Assembly: GCF_009741925.1 (NCBI RefSeq)
Contig: NZ_WPCC01000037.1
Coordinates: 1 to 33,416 of the forward strand
Length of the DNA: 33,416 nt
Source of the DNA: Natronomonas sp. CBA1123
GTDB taxonomy: Archaea; Halobacteriota; Halobacteria; Halobacteriales; Haloarculaceae
Direction of reading: 5' to 3'
Shown: positions 24,091 to 31,329 of the stretch, in pieces
Layout of the letters: each line of letters opens with the position of its first letter
How positions within the stretch are numbered: position 1 is the first letter of the stretch
Made by a program: the position numbers and the translations under genes
The notes under the pieces: generated by a model
Database searches by the model: none
Seen by the model: the letters and a program-made list of their open reading frames with translations, nothing else
What the model was told of the DNA's origin: nothing

Positions 24091-24994
24091 CACGACACTA
24101 AACGAGACGGAACGGCCCGACGACCCCGACGAACGGACGACGACCGTCGGTGAGTCCGAGGAAACGATTCAGCCCTCGTGGCGCCAGTACCACTTCGATG
24201 GTGACTCGAAGATATCGGTCAGTGGCCTCGATGTCCACTACGGCGACGACCACGCGCTGAAGGACATCGGCATGGAGATTCCCGAGGAGAGCGTCACCGC
24301 GCTCATCGGACCGTCTGGATGCGGAAAGTCGACGTTCCTTCGGTGTCTCAACCGAATGAACGACCGGATTCGAGCCGCCGAAATCGACGGCGAGGTGTCC
24401 TACGACGGCGAGAACATCTATGGGGACGGCGTCAATCTCGTCGAACTCCGCAAGCGCGTGGGCATGGTGTTTCAGGCGCCGAACCCGTTCCCGAAGTCGA
24501 TTCGCGAGAACGTCTCCTACGGCCCGCGCAAACACGGTGACATCCGAACCGGCTTCTTCGACCGCCTCACTGGCCGCGACGACCGCGAACAGCGGGACCG
24601 AATCGTCGAGGAGTCCCTCCGGAAGGCGGCGCTGTGGGACGAAGTCAAAGACCGCCTCGACGAGAACGCGCTCAGTCTCTCCGGCGGCCAACAGCAACGG
24701 CTCTGTATCGCACGCTGTCTGGCGGTCGACCCCGACGTTATCCTGATGGACGAACCGGCCTCGGCGCTGGACCCGATTGCGACGGCCAAAATCGAGGACC
24801 TCATCGAGCAGTTGGCCGAGGAGTACACCGTCGTCGTCGTCACGCACAACATGCAACAGGCGGCCCGCATCTCCGACCAGACGGCCGTCTTCCTCACTGG
24901 CGGGGAACTGGTGGAGTACGGCGACACCGACCAGATATTCGAGAACCCCAACAGCGACCGTGTCGAGGACTACATCACCGGCAAGTTCGGATAA
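24083..24994 (+). CDS. pstB: phosphate ABC transporter ATP-binding protein PstB
   Basis: Energises phosphate import, 303 residues. The ABC motifs are complete: Walker [10 protein letters not shown] (76-84), Q-loop [11 protein letters not shown], the PstB-typical [12 protein letters not shown] region, signature LSGGQQQRL, Walker [13 protein letters not shown] and switch His in [15 protein letters not shown]. An acidic N-terminal extension of about 40 residues precedes the domain. I chose the ATG at 24083 ([10 protein letters not shown]), which overlaps the pstA stop by 8 bp; upstream sequence in this frame is pstA in another frame. The phoU ATG follows 2 bp after the stop. Confidence 0.96.
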   Translation: MSNTTLNETERPDDPDERTTTVGESEETIQPSWRQYHFDGDSKISVSGLDVHYGDDHALKDIGMEIPEESVTALIGPSGCGKSTFLRCLNRMNDRIRAAEIDGEVSYDGENIYGDGVNLVELRKRVGMVFQAPNPFPKSIRENVSYGPRKHGDIRTGFFDRLTGRDDREQRDRIVEESLRKAALWDEVKDRLDENALSLSGGQQQRLCIARCLAVDPDVILMDEPASALDPIATAKIEDLIEQLAEEYTVVVVTHNMQQAARISDQTAVFLTGGELVEYGDTDQIFENPNSDRVEDYITGKFG

Positions 24995-24996
24995 CC

Positions 24997-25662
24997 ATGG
25001 CACGGACGGATTATCAGCGCCAACTGCGGGCGCTCCGGGCCGATGTGGTCGAGATGGGCGAGGTCGTCCTCGGTCGATACGACGGCGCACTGACGGCGTT
25101 AGAGACGAAAGACGAGGAACTCGCCCGGGAGGTCATCGAGGGCGACGACGAAATCAACGAGACGTATCTCGACCTCGAATCCGACTGCATCGGCCTCTTC
25201 GCGCTCCAACAGCCGGTCGCGAGCGACCTCCGGTTCGTCGCCGCCTCGTTCAAGATACTCACCGACCTCGAACGCATCGGTGACCTGGCGACCAATCTCG
25301 CAGGCTATGCGCTCGACGCCGAACGCCAACGGTACCCGGAGGTCGATATCCGACACATCGGCGAGCGGGTGCGGACGATGGTAGCCGACGCCATCGACGC
25401 CTACGACCGAAGCGACGCCGGGATTGCACGTGAGGTCGCGCTGCGCGACGACGACATCGACCAGCTCTGTGAGACGGCCAGCGAGACTGTCGTCGCGGAC
25501 CTGTTGCGGACGAACTACGGCGACGAGTCGGCGGCGATACTCGAAGACGCTTCGCGGTTGCTGTTGACGATTCGGGACCTCGAACGCGTCGCCGACCACG
25601 CGGTCAACGTCTGTGCACGCATCGTCTACATGGTCGAACACGACGACGAGTTGATTTATTGA
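24997..25662 (+). CDS. phoU: phosphate transport regulator PhoU
   Basis: Negative regulator of Pst activity and phosphate signalling, 221 residues, the standard two-repeat PhoU length. Both three-helix repeats carry the metal-binding pattern: ASFKILTDLERIGDLATNLAGYA in the first and LLTIRDLERVADHAVNVCARIVYM in the second (E/D-x2-R-x-x-D-H/L-x3-N). The ATG is 2 bp after pstB. The stop is 1 bp before the next gene, a second PhoU with an added DNA-binding domain. In bacteria PhoU acts with PhoR; no such kinase is present here, so in this cell it may act directly on PstB or through its neighbour. Confidence 0.95.
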   Translation: MARTDYQRQLRALRADVVEMGEVVLGRYDGALTALETKDEELAREVIEGDDEINETYLDLESDCIGLFALQQPVASDLRFVAASFKILTDLERIGDLATNLAGYALDAERQRYPEVDIRHIGERVRTMVADAIDAYDRSDAGIAREVALRDDDIDQLCETASETVVADLLRTNYGDESAAILEDASRLLLTIRDLERVADHAVNVCARIVYMVEHDDELIY

Positions 25663-25663
25663 T

Positions 25664-26667
25664 ATGAAACGAACTGCCACCGACGGCGGGCCGGCCGAAC
25701 GGAAGGTCCAACTCGCCGGCGGGTCGACGTTCACTGTCTCGATTCCGAAAGGCTGGGCCCAGGAACGCGATATCACGCCGGGAACCGGGCTGTTCATCTA
25801 CCCCTTCGAGGACCGACTCGTGGTCGCGCCGACCGAACACGCCGGGGGTGACCGGCGGGCGGTCGTCGACGCCGACGCAGTCGACACCCGGACGCTCGTC
25901 CGGCGGATTCAGGCGGCCTACGCCGCCGGCGCCGACACCATCGAAATCGAAGCAGCAACGGGGTTCTCGTCCGAACAACGGCGGCCCGCGACCAGAACCG
26001 TCACCGAGTTGGTCGGCATGGAGGTCGCAGAGGAGACGACCCGGTCGCTCGTCGTTCGGAGCCTGCTCGACCCGGCGGAGATATCGCTACAGCAGACGAT
26101 TAGCCAACTCCGACAGTTGCGCTGCCGATGCATCGCGACGCCGTCGAGGCCGTCACGGCGGGCGACGCCGAGTTCGCCCGCCGGGTCGCGATGCGCGACG
26201 ACGACGTCGACCGCCTGTTCGCGCTCGTCAGCCGACAGTTCTACCGCGTCCTCGTCGACGTTCGCGAAATCGACCAACTGGAGACCGACCGACTGACCGC
26301 GTTCACGCAGTTCCGAATCGCCAGACAGCTAGAGCGGGTCGCCGACCACGCCGAGGGTATCGCGGACATCGCCGACCGTCAGCCGGCTCCACCGGACGGG
26401 AAAACCGCCGACGGAATCGAATCCCTCGCGGCCGATGCTCGCGCCGTCGTCACGACCGCTCTCGACGGCCAGCCAGTTGCGGCCCTCGACCGTCGCACCG
26501 CGGTCGTCGACGCACTCGACGAGTTCGACCGAACCCTCTACGACGACGGTGACGACGGGGCGTATCTTCACGGTCGCCTCGTCGAGCGCATCCGCCGGAC
26601 CGCCCACAACGGCGGCAACATCGCGGAGGCCGTTTCGCTGGTCGACACTGTCGACGGCGGGTCGTGA
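25664..26667 (+). pseudogene. AbrB-PhoU fusion regulator, frameshifted (possibly a sequence error)
   Basis: Probable phosphate-responsive DNA-binding protein. Residues about 10-55 form a SpoVT-AbrB-type swapped-hairpin domain: ERKVQLAGGSTFTVSIPKGWAQERDITPGTGLFIYP. The remainder is PhoU-like: ATRTVTELVGMEVAEETTRSLVVRSLLDPAEISLQQTISQL, then, in another frame, MHRDAVEAVTAGDAEFARRVAMRDDDVDRLFALVSRQFYR and the second-repeat motif RIARQLERVADHAEGIADIAD. The break is near 26119: inserting one G turns TTGCGCTG into TTGGCGCTG and reads QLRQLALPMHRD, giving about 334 residues. The start is 1 bp after phoU, in the same operon. The domain pairing suggests that phosphate state is sensed by the PhoU part and passed to promoters by the AbrB part; this is inference. 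Confidence 0.85.
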
Positions 26668-26694
26668 CCCTCTGCGAGACGAAATTACGAAATT

Positions 26695-26724
26695 GGGGTA
26701 ATCGAGCCCCTCAAACGGCTTTTT
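26695..26724 (+). terminator. terminator at the end of the pst operon
   Basis: GGGG (26695-26698) and CCCC (26707-26710) can pair around an 8-nt loop, and a run of five T (26720-26724) follows after CAAACGGC. It is 27 bp past the last stop codon of the operon. Directly upstream is a perfect 8-bp tandem repeat ACGAAATT (26679-26694). Confidence 0.45.
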
Positions 26725-26749
26725 CTCTGATTTCGGGAATCAGCGACGT

Positions 26750-26787
26750 GTTATATACTGCTTTCTAGCGTCTGCTTAAACGAGGAG
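26750..26787 (+). promoter_or_regulatory. TATA box and Shine-Dalgarno site for the DoxX-like gene
   Basis: GTTATATA (26750-26757) is a clear TATA box. The expected transcription start is near 26780, and GAGGAG (26782-26787) lies 7 nt before the ATG at 26795. This is one of the few genes here with a visible ribosome-binding site on a short leader. Confidence 0.6.
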
Positions 26788-26794
26788 AATACTA

Positions 26795-27367
26795 ATGGCG
26801 ACTAACACCACTCAAACCGGACCGAACGTCTTCCAGAGCACCATCGGTAGCTTCACCGTTACCGGGAAAGCCCACAGCCTCAGCGCGTGGTTCGTCCTCG
26901 CGCTTCGGCTCATGATGGGTTACGCGTTCCTCTACTCGGGGATTACCAAGGTTCTCGCCGCCGAACCGTTCAGCGCGGGCGGCTACCTGACCCACAGCGC
27001 GGCGGCCAACGGTAACCCACTCGCCGGCGTCTTCGCGTGGATGGGTTCGACGCCGTGGTTCGTCGAGTTCGCGAACGTGGCCGTCCCGTGGGGTGAGGTC
27101 CTCATCGGCCTCGGCCTCATCGTCGGTGCCGCCGTCCGCCTCGCGGCGTTCTTCGGCGCGCTCATGATGCTCATGTTCTACTTCGGGAACTGGAGCATCG
27201 AACACGGCGTCATCAACGGCGACTTCGCGTACATGCTCGTGTTCCTGGCCGTCGCGGCCTTCGGCGCAGGGCGCATCCTCGGACTGGACGCCTACATCGA
27301 GCAGTACAAAATCGACGGGCAGGCGCTCATCGAGAAGTACCCGAAGCTCGACTACGTCCTCGGATGA
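26795..27367 (+). CDS. DoxX-family membrane protein
   Basis: A 190-residue integral membrane protein of the DoxX/quinol-oxidase-subunit-like family. After a polar N-terminus (about 25 residues) come four helices: WFVLALRLMMGYAFLYSGITKVLA (the family opening with R-x-M-x-G-x-F-x5-K), VEFANVAVPWGEVLIGLGLIVGAAVRLAAFFGALMMLMFYF (two helices) and YMLVFLAVAAFGAGRILGLD. The WS-IEHGVINGDFAYM loop between helices matches related proteins. Some relatives are terminal quinol oxidase or thiosulfate:quinone oxidoreductase subunits, but no partner subunit is present, so a specific redox role cannot be claimed. It has its own strong promoter with a Shine-Dalgarno site and is followed by a terminator. Confidence 0.85.
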   Translation: MATNTTQTGPNVFQSTIGSFTVTGKAHSLSAWFVLALRLMMGYAFLYSGITKVLAAEPFSAGGYLTHSAAANGNPLAGVFAWMGSTPWFVEFANVAVPWGEVLIGLGLIVGAAVRLAAFFGALMMLMFYFGNWSIEHGVINGDFAYMLVFLAVAAFGAGRILGLDAYIEQYKIDGQALIEKYPKLDYVLG

Positions 27368-27402
27368 ACTGCGTGGCCCCGGTTCAGCGGCCACCTAACT
27401 AA

Positions 27403-27423
27403 CCGTCTTCAGAACGGATTTTT
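27403..27423 (+). terminator. hairpin plus T-run terminator after the DoxX-like gene
   Basis: CCGTCT and AGAACGG pair (six base pairs with one bulged A) around TC, followed by A and five T (27419-27423). It lies 36 bp past the stop codon. Confidence 0.5.
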
Positions 27424-27462
27424 CGCACTGTCGACCTCCGACTTCAAGTCGACACCACACCC

Positions 27463-27858
27463 ATGAACCTCAAAACACTCGCAGTCACACTCGCGGCAGC
27501 TGTCGCCGCCTTCGTCATCGTCGGCGTCGCAGTCACCGAACTCGCCGGACCGAGCATCGAGTTCTCGCTGTTCGTCGGCATCCCCGCCGGCCTCGTCGCC
27601 GGTGCAGTCGCCGGCGCCGTCGTCGCCCTCGGTCTCGGCTCCGAGGAGGCGGGCAACCGCCGCATTGCCGCCGGCTTCGGCGCCTTCGGTGTCGCGTTCC
27701 TCGTGGCGTTCCTCGTCGGGGCGTTCCTGCTCAGCGTCGGCGTTGTCCTCTCGATACTCGTCGGCGTCATCGTCGGGGCGGTCGCCGCTCCCATCGGTTA
27801 CCTTCGTGGCCCGAAGCGCCGCCGACCGCGACCGCCTGATTACTCGTACAACGAGTAG
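27463..27858 (+). CDS. small membrane protein of unknown function
   Basis: A 131-residue protein with four hydrophobic segments: LAVTLAAAVAAFVIVGVAV, FSLFVGIPAGLVAGAVAGAVVALGL, IAAGFGAFGVAFLVAFLVGAFL and LLSVGVVLSILVGVIVGAVAAPIGYL, ending in a basic then polar tail (RGPKRRRPRPPDYSYNE). It resembles small Ala/Gly/Val-rich haloarchaeal membrane proteins; no function is recognised. The ATG follows the terminator of the DoxX-like gene by 39 bp. The last six codons overlap the 3' end of the convergent membrane-protein gene by 19 bp, and a palindrome lies in that overlap. Confidence 0.75.
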   Translation: MNLKTLAVTLAAAVAAFVIVGVAVTELAGPSIEFSLFVGIPAGLVAGAVAGAVVALGLGSEEAGNRRIAAGFGAFGVAFLVAFLVGAFLLSVGVVLSILVGVIVGAVAAPIGYLRGPKRRRPRPPDYSYNE

Positions 27859-28112
27859 GTGATGACGCCGAAGCCGATGGCGACGAGCGCGCTCTCGATG
27901 AGCAACACCGCGTTGACCGGCAGCCCGAACGCCTGGTGGGCGGCGCCGGCCAGAAGCGACCCGAGCGTGACGAAGCCGAAGCCGACTGCGAGAAAGCCGA
28001 TGGGCCGAGAGCCGGTCCGGCGGTAGGCGTTCGTCGCGAAGTAGGTAATGAGACCGCCCAACACGAGCGTCACCGCCTTCAGCGCGACGACGAAGGTGAC
28101 GTAGTCGGTCAC
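27840..28112 (-). CDS. small three-helix membrane protein paired with an HTH regulator
   Basis: A protein of about 90 residues with three transmembrane helices: YVTFVVALKAVTLVLGGLITYFATNAYRR, IGFLAVGFGFVTLGSLLAGAAHQAFG and AVLLIESALVAIGFGVITYSLYE. I set the start at the GTG at 28112 (VTDYVTF) because it overlaps the stop of the upstream HTH gene as GTGA and gives a compact all-helical protein; the open frame continues upstream only as the alternative frame of the HTH gene. The tight coupling suggests that the two products work together, perhaps as membrane sensor and DNA-binding protein, which is inference. The 3' end overlaps a convergent gene by 19 bp. Confidence 0.75.
   Translation of the reverse strand: MTDYVTFVVALKAVTLVLGGLITYFATNAYRRTGSRPIGFLAVGFGFVTLGSLLAGAAHQAFGLPVNAVLLIESALVAIGFGVITYSLYE
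27841..27857. repeat. palindrome in the overlap of two convergent genes
   Basis: TACTCGT (27841-27847), ACA, ACGAGTA (27851-27857): a perfect 7-bp inverted repeat. It covers the last codons and most of the stop codons of both converging genes, so each mRNA can form the same hairpin at its 3' end. It could act as a two-way processing or stability element. Confidence 0.45.
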
Positions 28113-28477
28113 GTTTCGCTTCGCACCTCCGACCACATTTCGAGAAGCCGCCCCTCGGGTTCGGGCGGCCGGACGATGTCGATTCCGAGCGGCGGTCCGT
28201 CGACCAATTCGAGAACGACGCGGTCGAAATCGAGGGCGTACTTGGTTCGGTGGTGGCCGCCGGCCCGAATCTCCGTCCGCTCTTCGACCAGCGAGGCGCC
28301 TTCGAGTTTGCTGACCTTCCGATACGTCGTCGACAGCGGCACGTCCGCCGCCTCCGAGAGGGACTTCACGCTCCGCGGTTCGTTCAAGGCGTACAGCAAA
28401 TCGAGACACTGGTCGTCGTCCAGCGCCCCGATTACGTCCTCGGGGTCCGGTTTCGAGGCGGCGCGTTCGAACACCAT
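28109..28477 (-). CDS. winged helix-turn-helix regulator
   Basis: A 122-residue DNA-binding protein. The HTH covers about residues 14-70: DVIGALDDDQCLDLLYALNEPRSVKSLSEAADVPLSTTYRKVSKLEGASLV, followed by a wing (EERTEIRAGGHHRTKYALDFDRVVLEL). The arrangement is that of small ArsR/DUF-type haloarchaeal wHTH regulators. No cysteine pair or metal site is visible, so a metal sensor role is not supported. The C-terminal ~30 residues are polar with no clear domain. The stop overlaps the GTG of the following membrane-protein gene. The 59 bp between it and the upstream phoX stop contains no strong TATA box, so it might be read through from phoX. Confidence 0.8.
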   Translation of the reverse strand: MVFERAASKPDPEDVIGALDDDQCLDLLYALNEPRSVKSLSEAADVPLSTTYRKVSKLEGASLVEERTEIRAGGHHRTKYALDFDRVVLELVDGPPLGIDIVRPPEPEGRLLEMWSEVRSET

Positions 28478-28536
28478 GCGGCCCCATTTGCCGCTATCCT
28501 AGTTACGTCTTGTGCCGAACGCCTCCGGGTGAGCGC

Positions 28537-30696
28537 TCAGTCGTCGTTCTCGGCGGCCATCCGATTGAACGCCGCCTTCTCGTTGTCGGACAGCTCCGAG
28601 TTCCGCGAGCGGTCGCTGAGGTGTCCGTACTCGCCGTCGTTTCCGTTGCCCCGTCCGTTCCCTCGGCCGCGACCGTTGTTCGGTCCGTCTTCGGGTTCGT
28701 AGACGTACAGGCAGTCGTTGCTGTAGGAGCGACCGAACTGGTCGGCGTCCTCACAGCAGAGCACGCGGCCGTCGTCCATCACGTAGACGTTGTCGACGTT
28801 GATGAGCGCGTCGTCGGCCACGTCTGCGGGGTCGGAGCCGTCCGGTCCCGTGATGACCGGCTCCAGCGTCGAGACGTTGTAGTCAGACTCCAACTCCGCT
28901 CGGTGGACGACGCCGCCGTCGACCCGTTCCATGCCGATGTCGCCGGTGTCGTTCGAGAGGTCGTCGTTGAACTCCGAGATGCCGAAGTAGACGTAGTCGC
29001 CAGGTGTGGCCTTCTCGATGCTGTCGACGCCCTCGGCTTTGTTGAACTCGATGGAGGCCCCGATTTCCTTTGCAGCGGCCCGCGTTTCGAGGAACGGGAC
29101 GCGACGGAGTTCGTCGTCGACGCCGTCGGGACCGTTGGCCTCGTACTGGTCGGCCCATTCCAGAATCTCCGCGTCGGTGATGTAGTCCTGATTGCCGTTT
29201 GCGACGACTTCGCGGTCGGCTTCCTCCACGACGGCGGCGGTCACGTCGTCGCCCTCGCTCCAGTCGGCGTGGGTTTCGAGGTAGTCGACCTGCGTCACGT
29301 CGTCGTAGTCGGCTATCCACGACTCGACCTCGCTGTTGGTCGCCGACCCGAGTTCCAGCCACTCGATTTCGAGATTCGTCTCCGCGGGGGAGTTCTTGGC
29401 GGCGGCCTCGCCGTTGGTCACCTTCGGCGCGTACAGTGTCCCCGCGATGTCCATCGGGTCGTCGTAACTGTGGATGGGTCGGTCGGCGACGAACTTGTAG
29501 ATGCCCTTGCTGTCGCCGTCTGAACAGCCGTAGACGGTCTTTTTGTCGTGTTGGATGTCGGGCGCCTCCCACGCGGCCCGGCCCATCACGTAGTACTTCA
29601 CCGGCTGTGGCGTCTCCGCGGTCGGTTCCCGGACGTCGACGTGGTAGCCGTAGCGGTAGGGGTTGGGGTAGACGTCACCGATGGGGTCGACGGTGTTCTC
29701 GCCGTCGCCTTGGTCGACGGGGTCGGCGCCGAGGTAGTACGCGAGGAACTCCACGCCGGTCATCGCCCAGTAGCCTTGAACGTACCACGAGTCGTCGCCG
29801 TAGTAGGAGTCGATTGCCTCCTGAATTCCGTTGGGGTTCGGCCGGTTCCAGAACTCGTGGGCGCCGCGGATGCCCTTGCCGGTGCCGGCGTCGACGACGT
29901 CGCTCACCGTTGCGGTCAGCGAGACGCGCGGGTGGGCGTAGTTCTCCTCGGAGGAGACCATCGTTCCCCACGGGCTCAAATCGCCGTAGCAGTTGATTCG
30001 CGTTCCGCCGATGTCGCGGAAGGCGTCCGTGTTGGCGACGTTCATCGCGTTGTCGAGGTCGGCACTCCACTCGCCGTCCGCCTTGCTGAGCGGGATGCGC
30101 GAGACGTTGCCGGGGCTGTTCTCCCAGTTGGTGAAGAGATACCCCTCGCCGTCGCCGGTGGGGACGAACTGGTTGCAGTCGGGATTGAACGCGGCATCGC
30201 CGTACTGGGTGCCTTCGAAGTCCTCTTGGGTGATATCCTTCCCATCGGGCGTCTGGGCGACGCCGAGTCGTTCCGTCCCGCCGTTGATGGGGTCGGCCTC
30301 GCGGGCGAGCATCTCGAAGTCGCCGTCGGCCCCTCGGACGCGTCCCTGTTCGTCGTTGGTTTGCGGCGTCGAGAGCTCCTCGAAGTCGTCGTTGGAGCCG
30401 TCGAACTCGAAGGAGAATCCCTTGAAGTAGCCGATGCCGCTCTTGTCGAACGGCGCGGGGTTGTCGCGGCTGGGGTGTTGGAGGCTGTACAGGAGCGACC
30501 CGTCGTCGAAGACGTAGGGGCCGGTCACTTCCGCGCCGAGTGCCGTCGTCGAGAAGCGCTTGAGGTCGCCCTTGACGCTCGGTGCGCCGGGGGTGTCGGA
30601 GTCGTCGGTCTGTGCCACGGCGACGCCGGAGACGCTCGCCCCGAGGGCGGCGGCCACCGATGTCGACATCAACTTCCGTCGAGTAAACTCGACCAT
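28537..30696 (-). CDS. phoX: PhoX-family alkaline phosphatase (DUF839), Tat-exported
   Basis: Extracellular alkaline phosphatase of the PhoX type (family known to use Ca2+ and Fe3+), 719 residues. The N-terminal Tat signal is FTRRKLMSTSVAAALGASVSGVAVAQ, with Arg5-Arg6 of the twin. Family features are DGSLLYSLQHPSRDN, the conserved TRINCYGDLSPWGTMVSSEENY segment with the metal-ligand Glu pair, KKTVYGCSDGDSKGIYKFVA, and INVDNVYVMDDGRVLCCEDADQ near the end. The C-terminus carries a Gly/Asn/Arg-rich linker (PNNGRGRGNGRGNGNDG) before a polar tail. I chose the ATG at 30696 because the Tat signal begins there and the promoter lies immediately upstream; the longer open frame to 30927 adds only unrelated sequence. 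The promoter matches that of pstS. It is the third exported phosphatase in the window. Confidence 0.92.
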   Translation of the reverse strand: MVEFTRRKLMSTSVAAALGASVSGVAVAQTDDSDTPGAPSVKGDLKRFSTTALGAEVTGPYVFDDGSLLYSLQHPSRDNPAPFDKSGIGYFKGFSFEFDGSNDDFEELSTPQTNDEQGRVRGADGDFEMLAREADPINGGTERLGVAQTPDGKDITQEDFEGTQYGDAAFNPDCNQFVPTGDGEGYLFTNWENSPGNVSRIPLSKADGEWSADLDNAMNVANTDAFRDIGGTRINCYGDLSPWGTMVSSEENYAHPRVSLTATVSDVVDAGTGKGIRGAHEFWNRPNPNGIQEAIDSYYGDDSWYVQGYWAMTGVEFLAYYLGADPVDQGDGENTVDPIGDVYPNPYRYGYHVDVREPTAETPQPVKYYVMGRAAWEAPDIQHDKKTVYGCSDGDSKGIYKFVADRPIHSYDDPMDIAGTLYAPKVTNGEAAAKNSPAETNLEIEWLELGSATNSEVESWIADYDDVTQVDYLETHADWSEGDDVTAAVVEEADREVVANGNQDYITDAEILEWADQYEANGPDGVDDELRRVPFLETRAAAKEIGASIEFNKAEGVDSIEKATPGDYVYFGISEFNDDLSNDTGDIGMERVDGGVVHRAELESDYNVSTLEPVITGPDGSDPADVADDALINVDNVYVMDDGRVLCCEDADQFGRSYSNDCLYVYEPEDGPNNGRGRGNGRGNGNDGEYGHLSDRSRNSELSDNEKAAFNRMAAENDD

Positions 30697-30719
30697 ACGT
30701 GAGGAGGGCGGCGGGATTC

Positions 30720-30740
30720 GTACAAAACGGCTTATAATAG
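30720..30740 (-). promoter_or_regulatory. phoX promoter with motif shared by pstS
   Basis: On the minus strand: CTATTATAA followed by GCCG, TTTT and GTAC, with the TATA box at the left. Compared with the pstS promoter (20268-20289) it has one G fewer and two substitutions. The motif ends 23 nt before the ATG (21 nt in pstS). The AAACCGGTTT palindrome of pstS is only partly kept here (AAGCCGTTTT). Confidence 0.7.
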
Positions 30741-30781
30741 GGGTACGTCGCCGTTGGGTCGCCACCGAGGCGTCTGGACGA

Positions 30782-31244
30782 TTACGTACGACTCTGTTCG
30801 GCTTCGGACAGGTGGCTCTCCTCGTCGGATAGGTCGGCGACCCCGTCGCGTATCTCCTCGGCGCGGGTCCGGACCGCGGCGACGTAGCGTTCGACCTTGG
30901 CGGGTTTCTTGCCGTAGAAGGAAGCAACCCAGTTCACGTCCGCGTAGGGTTGTGTGAGGAAGTACGCCGCGAGCGTATCGCGGCCGGCCTGAATCACCTC
31001 CGGGGGGGATGCCTCGCTCGCCCGTGCCGGCCTCCTGAAAGCCGTTGGTGTCGAAGTACACGTCGGCGTACAGTTCGGCGAGGTCGGGGTCGGCGAAGGT
31101 GACGCCTCGATGTTCGGGCGCCTCGAAGCGATAGCGTGTCCCCTCGTCGCTCGGTGTCTCACATTCGACGATTCGGACATCGAGGACGTACTCCCGGTAG
31201 GTCGATTCGCCGCTGTCACCGTCGGTGGTGTCGGTCGTCGCCAT
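30782..31244 (-). pseudogene. conserved haloarchaeal protein of unknown function, frameshifted (possibly a sequence error)
   Basis: No recognised function. From the ATG at 31244 the first frame gives MATTDTTDGDSGESTYREYVLD, YRFEAPEHRGVTFADPDLAELYADVYFDTNGFQEAGTGERGIPP; the second frame continues EVIQAGRDTLAAYFLTQPYADVNWVASFYGKKPAKVERYVAAVRTRAEEIRDG to the stop at 30782. The break lies in a run of seven G (31002-31008); six would restore the frame as GIPPEVIQAG and give about 153 residues. The protein is soluble, acidic and has no signal peptide. The two halves join so cleanly that a single-base homopolymer error is likely. A TATA-like AATTATAAAT is 31-40 bp before the start. The neighbours are phoX downstream and an EthD-like gene upstream, all on the minus strand but each apparently with its own promoter. 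Confidence 0.65.
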
Positions 31245-31274
31245 GCCCGAGGGTTCGCCGAGCGGCGATAGTAG

Positions 31275-31284
31275 ATTTATAATT
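31275..31284 (-). promoter_or_regulatory. TATA box for the unknown protein gene
   Basis: AATTATAAAT on the minus strand, centred about 36 bp before the ATG at 31244, predicting a leader of about 10 nt. It is the only AT-rich patch in the 85-bp gap. Confidence 0.5.
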
Positions 31285-31329
31285 CCGGTACGTAGCGGTA
31301 TCGAGACGACCGGAGCGCTCGAAAACGCT

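Noticed and set aside
26679-26694. Perfect 8-bp tandem repeat ACGAAATT downstream of the pst operon
   Set aside because: It is short and AT-rich, in a 3' region, with no link to a promoter.
30697-30927. N-terminal extension of phoX to an upstream start
   Set aside because: The extension precedes the Tat signal and crosses the phoX promoter; the ATG at 30696 fits both the signal peptide and the promoter spacing.
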